A stretch of DNA of 63,151 nt from Desulfobulbaceae bacterium (GCA_019163335.1 JAFLKM010000007.1:1-63151); one strand, 5' to 3'. Positions 1 through 7,247 are shown, numbered from the stretch's first letter. The notes: generated from the sequence alone by a model not told the origin. Numbers and translations are program-made.

Positions 1-555
1 ATTTCTAAAATATTTGGCTTGCATGGCTGCAATTTCTTAACCGGACATTACTGAAAAATATTAAATAAAATTTTGTAATTCCGATAAACAGTCAATAAGC
101 CTAGTCGGAATTAAACACATTCTTAAACGGTGCAGCCCGGGCGTCGGTTATTATACTTTGCTATGGTCCGGTCTACTACATTCGTTAATAGATTATACTA
201 GCTTACAAATCGAGAATAATAGATAAATGGAATCAGAGTGAAATGAATCTGCAAAAAATCACCTCCTGCGAGAGCCTGTGGTTTATCGTAAAATAAAGCA
301 AAATTTAATTTTATCCTGCTCCCTTACAATTCAATAATTTGTTTTCTAACACGCCCCTAATCTGCAAAGGCATCAAACTCACAAAATGCCCTGAGTATCG
401 AAACCCGCCCTGGGAGATCCTGCATCTTTTACATTTTTACAGTTGGTATGCGTCAATATACGGGCATCCTGAGCAAGGAATTTTTTCTGGAAAAGGTAGC
501 ACCACGGTAGCACCAAACAAAAAAGCACCTAACTCAAAGTGAGCTAAGTGCTTGA
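1..555. other. Left flank of the integrated element, no convincing gene
   Basis: AT-rich sequence without a supported gene. A 67-codon frame opening with TTG at 339 has no clear ribosome binding site and no family I recognise. Two structures stand out near the element: a tandem 10-mer (GGTAGCACCA twice, 495-515, 11-bp period) and a hairpin at 523-553. The tandem resembles integrase arm-type sites, so this flank may include the end of another element that used the same tRNA site. That is inference. Confidence 0.5.
517..553 (-). terminator. Probable native terminator of the tRNA-Thr gene
   Basis: An imperfect 14-bp stem (523-536 with 540-553) is followed on the minus strand by a T-rich run (about 517-524). 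It lies directly beyond the displaced 3' end of tRNA-Thr at 561. Before the element integrated, it would have sat just downstream of the tRNA gene. The intact tRNA at the right junction has only a partial, non-hairpin match to this flank. Confidence 0.5.
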
Positions 556-607
556 TTTATTGGAGCCGACATGCGGAATCGAACCGCAGACCTACTGATT
601 ACGAATC
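556..607. repeat. attL: 52-bp direct repeat, 3' half of tRNA-Thr
   Basis: This block is identical to 8913-8964. It holds the 3' part of tRNA-Thr, from the anticodon arm through the encoded CCA, plus a few bases beyond. The match stops inside the anticodon stem, where the left copy reads on into unrelated sequence. This is the usual outcome of tyrosine-recombinase integration into a tRNA 3' end. Confidence 0.92.
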
Positions 608-727
608 GGTGGTTCGAGTAAATACCTAAAAATATCCTTTAATATTTACCCTGCTTTATCAGTCATTTATCCTTGACCATTCCGCACATTGTAGTATATT
701 CTTGTATCAAATAACCCCTGTTTTACC

Positions 728-761
728 CGATTTCATCTAACCGGCATCTAACCGTTAGATG
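728..761. promoter_or_regulatory. Integrase arm-type sites and palindrome upstream of int
   Basis: A 27-bp sequence (728-754) containing the 10-mer CATCTAACCG twice at 11-bp spacing recurs exactly at 8845-8871 near the other end. The second 10-mer overlaps a perfect palindrome, CATCTAAC-C-GTTAGATG, at 745-761. In the excised circle these sites would flank the core on both sides in the same orientation, as arm-type integrase sites do. The palindrome is 30 bp before int and could also serve as an operator. Confidence 0.6.
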
Positions 762-790
762 GAGATCACATCAACCAAGAGGAAAAATTC

Positions 791-1981
791 ATGGAGAATA
801 AATTCAAGTTTACCGATGAAAGACTTCATAAAATAGAACCGGCACCGGCAGGCAAAAGAACATATTACCATGACCTCTTCACCCCCGGCTTGATGTTGTC
901 GGTGACTTCCTCTGGCACCAAGTCCTTTATGTTTCAGGTATGGAGCAAGGCAAAAGGGCGGTCAGTAACAACCACCCTGGGCCGTTACAATACCGCCATA
1001 TCTCTAAACGAGGCCAGAGCCAAGGCCAAAGAGCTATCAGTGGCAGTCAATGAGGGCAAAGACCCGCAAACAGAGAAGAAAGAAAACCGTGACACCATGA
1101 CCGTTGGAGAAATGCTTGACCGGTATGTCACCGAACACTCGATTCCGCATAAGCGATCCGCCAAAGATGACCAGGCGTTCATCCGCCTGCACCTTAAGCC
1201 GATATTTGGCACCAAGCGCGTTGATGAACCCACCCCCGAATCTGTACGATCCTGGCATAATGGTCTTGTCAAGATCATGAAGCCAGCGTCCGCTAACCGC
1301 ATGCTGGCATTGATGCGATCCGTTTATAACGTCATGATGCCCGACCTTCCTAATCCATGCCGTGGCGTCAAGATGTTTAAGGAATATTCCCGCGACCGAT
1401 TCTTGCAGCCAGAAGAGCTTGAAAGATTCTTCCAGGCTATCGAACATGAACGCGCCACCGGGAATCCTGATATTGCCGACTACTTGCTGTTGAGCATCTT
1501 CTCTGGCGCAAGGCGCGCCAATGTGCTGGCTATGCAATGGAAGGATGTTGATTTTAGCCGGGAACAGTGGCGCATTGCTGGCGAGGACTCGAAAAATAAG
1601 AGCATCATGCTTGTTCCTCTGGTTGGTGAAGTCCTTGAGATTTTGACCAAGCGGCGGTTGACCGCTTCCAGTGTCTTTGTCTTTCCGAGTTATGGGAAGA
1701 CCGGGCACCTTGCAGAACCCCGAAAAGGATGGGACAGGATAAAAAAGACCGCTGGCCTTGTTGATGTCCGCCTGCATGATCTGCGTAGAACCATGGGCAG
1801 TTATCAGACGATCAGCGGCGCGTCAACGGCCATCGTAGGCAAGACACTGGGGCATAAGAACCCGGCAAGCACGGCGGTCTATGCAAGAATGACCCTTGAC
1901 CCTGTTCGAGAAGCAATGGAAAAGGCGGTCCAGTTAATGAAAACACCGGTTGAGAAGAAGATTGTTAATATCAAAAAGTGA
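791..1981 (+). CDS. int: P4-type tyrosine recombinase (integrase)
   Basis: A 396-residue site-specific recombinase that would integrate and excise the element at tRNA-Thr. The N-terminus (about 1-95) has the DUF4102 arm-binding form typical of P4-type integrases, and a SAM-like core-binding domain follows (about 105-190). The catalytic domain shows the first Arg in SGARRANVL (about residue 240), HDLRR (about 328), LGHKN (about 353) and the nucleophilic Tyr in AVYARM (about 362). It starts at ATG 791 after AGAGGAA. It sits directly inside attL with the arm-type repeats just upstream. Length and motifs are intact, so it is probably active. Confidence 0.95.
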   Translation: MENKFKFTDERLHKIEPAPAGKRTYYHDLFTPGLMLSVTSSGTKSFMFQVWSKAKGRSVTTTLGRYNTAISLNEARAKAKELSVAVNEGKDPQTEKKENRDTMTVGEMLDRYVTEHSIPHKRSAKDDQAFIRLHLKPIFGTKRVDEPTPESVRSWHNGLVKIMKPASANRMLALMRSVYNVMMPDLPNPCRGVKMFKEYSRDRFLQPEELERFFQAIEHERATGNPDIADYLLLSIFSGARRANVLAMQWKDVDFSREQWRIAGEDSKNKSIMLVPLVGEVLEILTKRRLTASSVFVFPSYGKTGHLAEPRKGWDRIKKTAGLVDVRLHDLRRTMGSYQTISGASTAIVGKTLGHKNPASTAVYARMTLDPVREAMEKAVQLMKTPVEKKIVNIKK

Positions 1982-1989
1982 GGGAGAAA

Positions 1990-2208
1990 ATGGACATGAA
2001 ATCGCTGAAAATGAGGATTGAATACCTGGAGATCGATAACGCGCGATTGGAAAAGAAGATTGCATTCCTTGAGGAGAGTATCGAGTCAAAGAGAGAAGTG
2101 ATAGCCGGCAAAGAAAGACTTATCACTCTCCTTGAAGACCGGCTTGCCAGATATGAAGAGCCAAAGCCCCGGCTTGCGATTGTTCGGCAGATTCGACCCG
2201 TGGCTTGA
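1990..2208 (+). CDS. Small coiled-coil protein of unknown function
   Basis: A 72-residue charged protein whose middle (about 5-55) is a continuous leucine/isoleucine heptad pattern rich in Glu, Lys and Arg, so a dimeric coiled coil is likely. I chose ATG 1990 because GAGGGA precedes it well. A GTG at 1978 overlapping the int stop is the alternative start. It follows int almost without a gap and precedes a strong terminator, so it is co-transcribed with int. I do not recognise the family. A recombination directionality or accessory role would be a guess from position only. Confidence 0.7.
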   Translation: MDMKSLKMRIEYLEIDNARLEKKIAFLEESIESKREVIAGKERLITLLEDRLARYEEPKPRLAIVRQIRPVA

Positions 2209-2238
2209 TTGTTCTACTGACGCAGCCACACCCCCCCC

Positions 2239-2276
2239 AAGGCCCGGATCACTCCCCCAAGTGACCCGGGCCTTTT
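2239..2276 (+). terminator. Rho-independent terminator after the int operon
   Basis: A 12-bp GC-rich stem (GGCCCGGATCAC with GTGACCCGGGCC, one mismatch) with an 8-nt loop is followed by TTTTCC. It separates the integrase unit from the regulatory and replication genes. Confidence 0.85.
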
Positions 2277-2347
2277 CCATTTTCCCACCAAAGAAAACCT
2301 CCTCGCCCGCAAGCTCCAAAAACCCTGTCAAGTGAATTGAGTATCAT

Positions 2348-2506
2348 TTGATATGTCATTCGCTTGCATTTGAATGCAATATACTTGCATTTCGCTTAAT
2401 CCGCCAAAATCGTCGTGTAACATTATCGCATATCAAGACTGATGCAATAGGGCAAAATAGTTTTGCCTCCTACTGCACCGGTCAAATGCAATAAGGAGTT
2501 TTGCCC
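2348..2506 (+). promoter_or_regulatory. Operator-rich promoter region of the alpA-rep operon
   Basis: Two kinds of inverted repeat are packed here. TTGCATT-TG-AATGCAA (2364-2379) lies against a possible -10 TATACT (2380-2385), with another TTGCATT at 2385-2391 and ATGCAAT near 2442 and 2486. GGCAAAA-TAG-TTTTGCC (2451-2467) is a second perfect palindrome, and its half-site TTTTGCC recurs at 2499-2505 between the Shine-Dalgarno AAGGAG (2493-2498) and ATG 2507. The palindromes are seen directly; repressor binding is inference. Confidence 0.5.
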
Positions 2507-2719
2507 ATGCCCGAACTGACCCCCACCCCTGCACCATCTACCACCCCGCTTGCAATGCGCGACGTTAAAGCGGCCCCACTTTTGAACATGTCCGTTCACA
2601 CCCTCCGTAAGATGAGAAGCCAAGGTAGAGGCCCCGCCTACATCAAGGCAGACAAGACCGTCCTATATCGCTTGTCCGATCTGGAAGCGTACCTTGAAAA
2701 GCAATTAGTGACTCGCTAA
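2507..2719 (+). CDS. AlpA/excisionase-like HTH regulator
   Basis: A 70-residue protein with a MerR-type winged HTH (HTH_17) over about residues 20-65: the segment LNMSVHTLRKMRSQGRGPAY and then LYRLSDLEAYLEK fit AlpA-like regulators and excisionases. ATG 2507 is preceded by AAGGAG at 8-nt spacing; an upstream in-frame TTG at 2501 is less likely. In P4 and in PICI satellites AlpA-type proteins activate excision or replication genes. Its stop overlaps the next start (TAATG), and the upstream palindromes suggest it regulates its own operon. Confidence 0.8.
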   Translation: MPELTPTPAPSTTPLAMRDVKAAPLLNMSVHTLRKMRSQGRGPAYIKADKTVLYRLSDLEAYLEKQLVTR

Positions 2720-2928
2720 TGCTAATGGCGAAAGAAAAAGGGGCTTGCCTCGAGTATCCACCCCGGATGCAAACCCCTAAAACCAAACAAGACAAGTTTA
2801 ATCCTATACCCTCGATTTGTCAACGAAACTACCTGGTAACCTCCCATTTTCTGGCTGGGTTGGTTGGCAGTGGCGCGGGATTTTGGTTTTACATCTTTGC
2901 GATGATCCTTGTGGAGGTGCTGCGATGA
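2719..2928 (+). CDS. Putative leader peptide coupled to rep
   Basis: A 69-codon frame whose ATG overlaps the preceding stop (TAATG at 2717-2721) and whose TGA (2926-2928) overlaps the rep start (ATGA at 2925-2928). The product has a basic N-terminal half and a hydrophobic C-terminus, and matches no family I know. There is no independent Shine-Dalgarno. Its 5' part is covered by the predicted antisense RNA. The layout resembles the tap leader of IncFII plasmids, whose translation opens the repA start. That role is inferred, and the peptide itself may have no function. Confidence 0.45.
   Translation: MLMAKEKGACLEYPPRMQTPKTKQDKFNPIPSICQRNYLVTSHFLAGLVGSGAGFWFYIFAMILVEVLR
2731..2789 (-). ncRNA. 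Predicted antisense RNA opposite the rep leader
   Basis: On the minus strand a promoter (2795-2823) is followed within about 60 nt by a single long stem-loop and a U tract. The stem pairs AGGGGTTTGC with GCAAGCCCCT (2778-2769 with 2748-2739; one G-T pair), has a 20-nt loop with an inner ATCC/GGAT stem, and ends in TTTTTCTTT (2739-2731). The RNA would be complementary to the rep leader about 135-195 nt upstream of the rep ATG. Size, single hairpin and position match plasmid copy-control RNAs. It is not shown experimentally. Confidence 0.5.
2795..2823 (-). promoter_or_regulatory. Sigma70-type promoter for the antisense RNA
   Basis: Read on the minus strand: a perfect -35 TTGACA (2823-2818), a 17-nt spacer, and a -10 TAAACT (2800-2795) matching four of six consensus bases. 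The expected start is near 2788-2789. It is the cleanest sigma70-type match I found in the element and points against all annotated genes. Confidence 0.55.
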
Positions 2929-3956
2929 ACGCGCCTATTGATGAGGACGGCTATCTGGACACCCTGGGAACTGCCACCGCACCAAAAACTTTCCGACCAG
3001 AAAAAGAACCAGCGCCCCGGGCAGTCTGTACCAATCTGGCAGACTTCCTATCTATCGATTTCCCGCCCCGTGAACCACTACTCACGCCCTGGCTGTCAAA
3101 GCAGTCCATCGTGATGTTGTACGCATGGCGCGGCCTAGGTAAATCCTGGCTGGCTATGTCCATCGGTTATGCCGTGGCCACCGGTTCGGCCCTGCTGAAT
3201 TGGAGCGCACCGGGAAAGGCAAGAGTCCTATACATCGATGGGGAGCTACCCGGTCAAGTCCACCAAGAGAGAATGGCCTTGATCGTGAGTTCATTCCAGG
3301 ATGAACCACTTGAGGATGGCTACCAGATATTTACGCCAGACCTTCAGAAGGACGGCATCATGCCGAACCTATCAACGGCTGAGGGTCAATCAATTATCGA
3401 TGAACACGCCAATAATGCCGACCTGATAATCGTCGATAATCTTTCATGCCTGGCCAGAGGTGGTAAAGAAAACGAAGGCGAGAGCTGGCTACCTATACAG
3501 GCATGGGCACTACGTCACCGGGCTCAAGGGAGATCAATCCTATTTGTCCACCATAGCGGCAAGAACGGACAACAACGTGGTGCATCGAGGCGTGAGGATG
3601 TTCTCGATGTTGTCATTACTCTGAAGCGTCCGGATGAGTACCAGGCCAGCGAAGGGGCAAGGTTTAATCTCCTGTTTGAGAAGTCAAGAAACCTGACAGG
3701 TGATGACGTGGCACCTCTGAGCGTAGAGCTTCAATCAGATGATGGAATGATTACTTGGAAGTGGACACCGGCTGAAAATGCCATCCTTGACCGCGTGGCT
3801 GAATTGGTTGGAGATGGTGCTACCAGGCGAGAGATTCAGGAAGAAACCGGGTTGAGTAGATTCGCCTTAAAACGGCTCATCGAACAGGCAAATACCACCC
3901 GGCCATACACTGAGAGAATCACCCTTCCAGATGCCAGAAAAGGAGGTGCACGATGA
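2925..3956 (+). CDS. RepA-like replication ATPase (RecA-fold helicase)
   Basis: A 343-residue protein of the AAA_25/RepA type, related to the hexameric helicase RepA of RSF1010. After about 45 variable residues comes a Walker A, YAWRGLGKSW (about residue 63), and later a Walker B, LIIVDNLSCL (about 168-177). FVHHSGKNGQQRGASRR follows (about 206) as in RepA/RadA-like ATPases. The C-terminus (about 285-330) looks like a winged HTH, with TRREIQEETGLSRFALKRL. ATG 2925 follows GGAGGTG; an upstream extension in the same frame lacks support. Its stop overlaps the next gene (ATGA). It is the likely replication helicase of the element. Confidence 0.85.
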   Translation: MNAPIDEDGYLDTLGTATAPKTFRPEKEPAPRAVCTNLADFLSIDFPPREPLLTPWLSKQSIVMLYAWRGLGKSWLAMSIGYAVATGSALLNWSAPGKARVLYIDGELPGQVHQERMALIVSSFQDEPLEDGYQIFTPDLQKDGIMPNLSTAEGQSIIDEHANNADLIIVDNLSCLARGGKENEGESWLPIQAWALRHRAQGRSILFVHHSGKNGQQRGASRREDVLDVVITLKRPDEYQASEGARFNLLFEKSRNLTGDDVAPLSVELQSDDGMITWKWTPAENAILDRVAELVGDGATRREIQEETGLSRFALKRLIEQANTTRPYTERITLPDARKGGAR

Positions 3957-4654
3957 CCACTTTACAATGTGCGAATGTGCACCCTAAGGCAAACGCACAT
4001 CCGCACATTAGCCCCGAACCCCGCACATTGTCGCGCACATTACCCGCACATTGCAAAGAAGAGGCGCGCACATTACCCGCACATTGCAAAAACAAGCCTA
4101 CCCTGAAAGCCATAGCCAGTAAGGTTCTTAGGGCATCATTGCAATGTGCGAATGTTCATGCACCTATACGCGCACATCCGCACATTAGCCCCGAACCCCG
4201 CACATTAGAGCGCACATTGTCCGCACATTGTGAGAATAACCCCCGCACATTACCCGCACATTACCCCAAAAACCCTTCAATTACCTATGTGAAGGCTACC
4301 CCCGGAATCTGCATGATCTGTGGTGTGCCCTTGACCGAGAATGGAGGGGACTGCTGGCATAAAGCCTATCACTTTTCCACAAAGAAAAAGTCTGGCATAT
4401 CCTCCGTTGCCTTATCCTGGTTGAAAAAAAACAGGGTTCAGTTACGGCGGCATGGTTGGACAATGGCAGAACTCTACCGGCGGAATCTGTCTCGTGGTAT
4501 CGCATGGTGCAGTCTCTGGGACATGCCGGGTTTGACCATAACAATCGAGACCGGCGGATGTATCAGCTTTTATTTCCAGACTGCTACCGGGCAGAAGATA
4601 AAGCAAACCGCCTGGCCAAAAAAATACGAACGAAAATGGAGACTCAAAAGATGA
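3953..4654 (+). CDS. Iteron-bearing gene with Cys-rich C-terminal domain, function unknown
   Basis: A 233-residue frame with a strong AGGAGG (3941-3946) before ATG 3953, overlapping the rep stop. Its first 105 residues are encoded by iteron DNA, so the peptide repeats itself (RTLPAHCK and HPHISPEPRTL appear twice). The rest looks like a real domain: CMICGVPL with a later C and H could bind zinc (about 119-135), followed by a basic region with SWLKKNRVQLRRHGW and a beta-rich tail. I do not recognise the family. An initiator or accessory replication protein acting at its own iterons is a reasonable guess, comparable with rep genes that carry their origin. Confidence 0.65.
   Translation: MTTLQCANVHPKANAHPHISPEPRTLSRTLPAHCKEEARTLPAHCKNKPTLKAIASKVLRASLQCANVHAPIRAHPHISPEPRTLERTLSAHCENNPRTLPAHYPKNPSITYVKATPGICMICGVPLTENGGDCWHKAYHFSTKKKSGISSVALSWLKKNRVQLRRHGWTMAELYRRNLSRGIAWCSLWDMPGLTITIETGGCISFYFQTATGQKIKQTAWPKKYERKWRLKR
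3966..4262 (+). repeat. Two congruent iteron arrays (candidate replication origin)
   Basis: The heptamer GCACATT starts at 4003, 4023, 4035, 4046, 4068 and 4079, and again at 4180, 4200, 4212, 4223, 4245 and 4256. The spacings, 20-12-11-22-11, are identical in both sets, offset by 177 bp, a whole number of codons. Each set is preceded by the reversed heptamer AATGTGC (3966 and 3974; 4143, with a one-base variant at 4151) and by GCACATC. Phasing near one or two helical turns is typical of Rep-binding iterons. A DnaA-box match, TTTTCCACA, lies 110 bp downstream at 4373-4381. Confidence 0.8.
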
Positions 4655-4983
4655 CCTACATCAACGAAGCAAAATTCACCGGCAAGATTCAGCGATCAGC
4701 CCAGACCAAGGGCAAAACGACCGGCCTGCCAACGCTGAAAATTACTTTGGCCTGTGGAAAAGAGACCATTCACGCCGTCTTGCTGGGAGAGCTGGCCGAA
4801 TCGATCAGCCCGGCTGACGGTGAGTGGATCGAAATCAAAGGCAGTGTCCACACCTCAAGCTGGGATGGCCTAGACGGTATCCGCCGTTTCGGGTGGTATT
4901 GCCTGGCTAAGAAGATACGGTCCATCCCGGAATCTGTCCATTGCTCAGATGTGCCACCAACTGAAAGGAGTACCAAGATATGA
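4651..4983 (+). CDS. SSB-like OB-fold protein
   Basis: A 110-residue protein beginning NEAKFTGKIQRS, the usual first strand of single-stranded DNA binding proteins, with further beta-rich segments (LPTLKITLAC, HAVLLGELAE, EWIEIKGSVHTSSW) fitting one OB-fold over about residues 5-85. There is no acidic SSB tail (DDDIPF). ATG 4651 overlaps the upstream stop and follows GGAG. It would protect ssDNA during replication or RecT-type annealing. The assignment rests on pattern only. Confidence 0.65.
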   Translation: MTYINEAKFTGKIQRSAQTKGKTTGLPTLKITLACGKETIHAVLLGELAESISPADGEWIEIKGSVHTSSWDGLDGIRRFGWYCLAKKIRSIPESVHCSDVPPTERSTKI

Positions 4984-5048
4984 GCTACGACAAAAACGAG
5001 TGCCATTTCACTGGCAAGGTTGACCGGTTCGATCAGCGGCACCATTAA
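4980..5048 (+). pseudogene. Truncated second SSB-like gene (22 codons)
   Basis: This short frame has a good AAAGGAG, a start overlapping the SSB-like stop (ATGA), and the opening NECHFTGKVDRFDQ. That parallels NEAKFTGKIQRSAQ of the upstream gene and the first strand of SSB proteins. It then stops at TAA 5046-5048, and unrelated sequence leads into the next ribosome binding site. It looks like the 5' stub of an ssb paralogue whose body was deleted. It may still be translated as a short peptide. Confidence 0.6.
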
Positions 5049-5082
5049 ATCAACCTGACCTCCCATTCTAAGGAGCCCCACC

Positions 5083-5874
5083 ATGATAACACCACACCTG
5101 AGTTTCAAAGAATACCGCGCCATTGATGCCCGAAACTGGTCAAGCCTGAAGAACTATTCAAAGACCCCCGCGCACTACCTGGAAGCCCTTAACAACCCCA
5201 TGACCCAGACCCCGGCCATGTTGGTTGGATCCGCTGTCCATTGCCTTGTCCTGGAAGGAGTGCAGGCTTTCGACCGGCAGTACATCGAAGCACCTGAAGG
5301 AATCGACCGTCGCACAAAAGAAGGAAAGCTGGCATGGGCTGAATTCCAAGAGAAAGCCACCGGCAGAGAGATCTTGACCGCTGACCAGTATGATCAGGTC
5401 TGCCAGATGTGGAAGTCTGTGATGGCCCACCCTACCGCTGGAAAGTTGCTGGCAATGGCAGATCAGAGGGAGCTGTCCGCCACCTGGACAGATACCACCG
5501 GCATCGATTGCAAGGCCCGGATTGATGCCTATTCAGAAGAGCATGGGCTAGTTGTCGATCTGAAAACCACCGCTGAGGCTGACCCAAAGACCTTTGGCCG
5601 TACCATTGCAAATTTCCAATACCATGGGCAGGCCAGCTTTTATATGCAGGCCATGAAGAAGAACGACCTACCCGCCCGGCAGTTCATTTTTATTTGTGTA
5701 GAAAAAGTCCCACCCTATGCCGTCGCCTGCTACATCCTTGACGATGAAGCTCTGATGGCAGGGAATCAGTTAGTTGATGGCTATCTTTCCCGGCATGCTG
5801 AGTGCGTCGCGGCTGACAATTTCCCCGGCTATCCTGCTGAGGTTCAAACAATCACACTCCCCGCGTGGGCATAA
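5083..5874 (+). CDS. RecE/exonuclease VIII-like PD-(D/E)XK nuclease
   Basis: A 263-residue protein of the phage DUF3799/PDDEXK_14 type, whose members resemble the nuclease domain of RecE and resect double-strand ends 5' to 3'. The N-terminal WSSLKNYSKTPAHYLEAL and AMLVGSAVHCLVLE are family hallmarks. The active site is visible as GIDCKARIDAY followed by LVVDLKTT (about residues 147-168). Near the C-terminus come YHGQASFYMQAM and FIFICVEKVPPY. ATG 5083 follows TAAGGAG. The next gene encodes a RecT-like protein 9 bp later, the classic RecE/RecT pairing. Confidence 0.85.
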   Translation: MITPHLSFKEYRAIDARNWSSLKNYSKTPAHYLEALNNPMTQTPAMLVGSAVHCLVLEGVQAFDRQYIEAPEGIDRRTKEGKLAWAEFQEKATGREILTADQYDQVCQMWKSVMAHPTAGKLLAMADQRELSATWTDTTGIDCKARIDAYSEEHGLVVDLKTTAEADPKTFGRTIANFQYHGQASFYMQAMKKNDLPARQFIFICVEKVPPYAVACYILDDEALMAGNQLVDGYLSRHAECVAADNFPGYPAEVQTITLPAWA

Positions 5875-5883
5875 AGGAGATCC

Positions 5884-6516
5884 ATGGAAAATCTACCCGC
5901 CGTATCGGTTGCACCTGGAATGGAGATCAGCACCACCAATCAGAACGAATCCTTTTTCCTGTCTGGTGACTCTTTTGAACATGGTCAACGTATCGCCAAA
6001 ATGCTGGCATCGTCCGACCTTGTACCAGCTCAATTCAAAGGCAATATTCAAAACTGCTTGCTTGCTATGGAGCTGGCGAACAGGACCGGCAGTTCACCCC
6101 TGGCAGTTATGCAAAACCTCTATGTGGTTCATTCAAAGCCTTCTTGGAGTAGCCAGTTCATCGTTGCCTGCTTGAATAGCTGTGGCAAGTTCTCCCCTCT
6201 GAGGTTCGAGATCACCGGCACCGGCGCTGATATGGAGTGCCGGGCTGTTGCTACCGACCTGGCCACCGGGGAAGCTATCACCGGCCCTGTCGTTTCAATG
6301 GAGATGAGTAGGAAGGAAGGATGGTATGCCAAAACAGGAAGCAAGTGGCAAACCATGCCAGAGCTGATGTTGCGTTATCGTAGTGCCACCTTCTTTGGCA
6401 GGCTATACGCGCCTGAAATCCTGATGGGCATGCAGACCAGTGAAGAGGTCCAGGACATACAACGGGCCACCCGGGAAGCGGCGGCGCGGTCAATCAACGA
6501 TCTGTTGAATAGCTAG
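5884..6516 (+). CDS. RecT-like ssDNA annealing protein
   Basis: A 210-residue phage recombinase of the RecT/Red-beta group. The stretches NCLLAMELANRTGSSPLAVM, NLYVVHSKPSWSSQFI and LRYRSATFFGRLYAPE are the pattern I associate with RecT-family annealing proteins, which pair complementary single strands produced by the partner nuclease. ATG 5884 follows AAAGGAGATCC. It forms one unit with the RecE-like gene. The C-terminus ends soon after the conserved core, so the protein is on the short side. Catalysis needs no cofactor, hence no active-site motif to inspect. Confidence 0.75.
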   Translation: MENLPAVSVAPGMEISTTNQNESFFLSGDSFEHGQRIAKMLASSDLVPAQFKGNIQNCLLAMELANRTGSSPLAVMQNLYVVHSKPSWSSQFIVACLNSCGKFSPLRFEITGTGADMECRAVATDLATGEAITGPVVSMEMSRKEGWYAKTGSKWQTMPELMLRYRSATFFGRLYAPEILMGMQTSEEVQDIQRATREAAARSINDLLNS

Positions 6517-6590
6517 ATCAGTAAAGAAAACCAACCGCCCCTTCTGAAAGGGATGGGTAAAACGTAAAACCTTAATGAAAGGAAACCACC

Positions 6591-7247
6591 ATGAAAGACA
6601 CCATCACCACCGTAGAGCTACCACAAGAAGTTAATCTCACTGACTGGTATCAGCAAGAAGAGACTAGGGTTGCTCAAATGATCATTAAAGCCTTGAAGGG
6701 CTCAAAAGCCCTGACCGACGCCGCCAAGGTCTGGGAAAAATCGGTAGAGGATCAAAAACGAATTAAACGTGAGTTCGAAGAAATGAAGATCCGGCGCGGT
6801 GACATGGCCGTTGAGATTGAGGACTTAAAACGGAACATTGGTGCTGAAGATTCGTTCGCTGACCTGAGGAAGATTGAGGGGCTCCAATCTGAGCTAAAGG
6901 CGATTGATGAGGTCTTGCCAGGGATGGAGCGACGTTTTTATAACGATAGTGCCTTTACCCGGCAAATTAGAGATAATAAGTACAACGCAATTTTTCTTAT
7001 AGATGCCGAGCTTGCCAAGGTCAACGCGTCCCTGAAAGAAGACATTGACCGCCGTGCAGAAGACTTAATATTGACGATAAAGGCATACAAGTCCGCCACT
7101 GAGCTTGCCAGAAGTGAGCAAAAGGCAATCCCCTCCGCCTTGTTGCAGCTAGGGTCTATCATGAAGATCGTGCCTAAGATCGAAGGGCTAGAAGGTTTGG
7201 TTGAGCTAGACCCTTTCGCCTCGACTGCATCGCTGCGCCGATACTAA
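6591..7247 (+). CDS. Phage-type coiled-coil protein of unknown function
   Basis: A 218-residue, highly charged protein predicted to be mostly helical. Heptad-like stretches occur at about 45-90 and 120-175, with many Glu, Lys and Arg. The end turns hydrophobic around KIVPKIEGLEGLVELDPF. ATG 6591 follows GAAAGGAAACCACC. It lies between the recT-like and ruvC-like genes, so a role in element recombination or replication is plausible, but I recognise no family and assign no function. Confidence 0.7.
   Translation: MKDTITTVELPQEVNLTDWYQQEETRVAQMIIKALKGSKALTDAAKVWEKSVEDQKRIKREFEEMKIRRGDMAVEIEDLKRNIGAEDSFADLRKIEGLQSELKAIDEVLPGMERRFYNDSAFTRQIRDNKYNAIFLIDAELAKVNASLKEDIDRRAEDLILTIKAYKSATELARSEQKAIPSALLQLGSIMKIVPKIEGLEGLVELDPFASTASLRRY

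Noticed and set aside
3960-4265. CRISPR array
   Set aside because: Repeats are 7-8 bp with 4-15 bp between them and the whole block is duplicated; spacing and length are those of iterons, without CRISPR-type repeats or cas genes.
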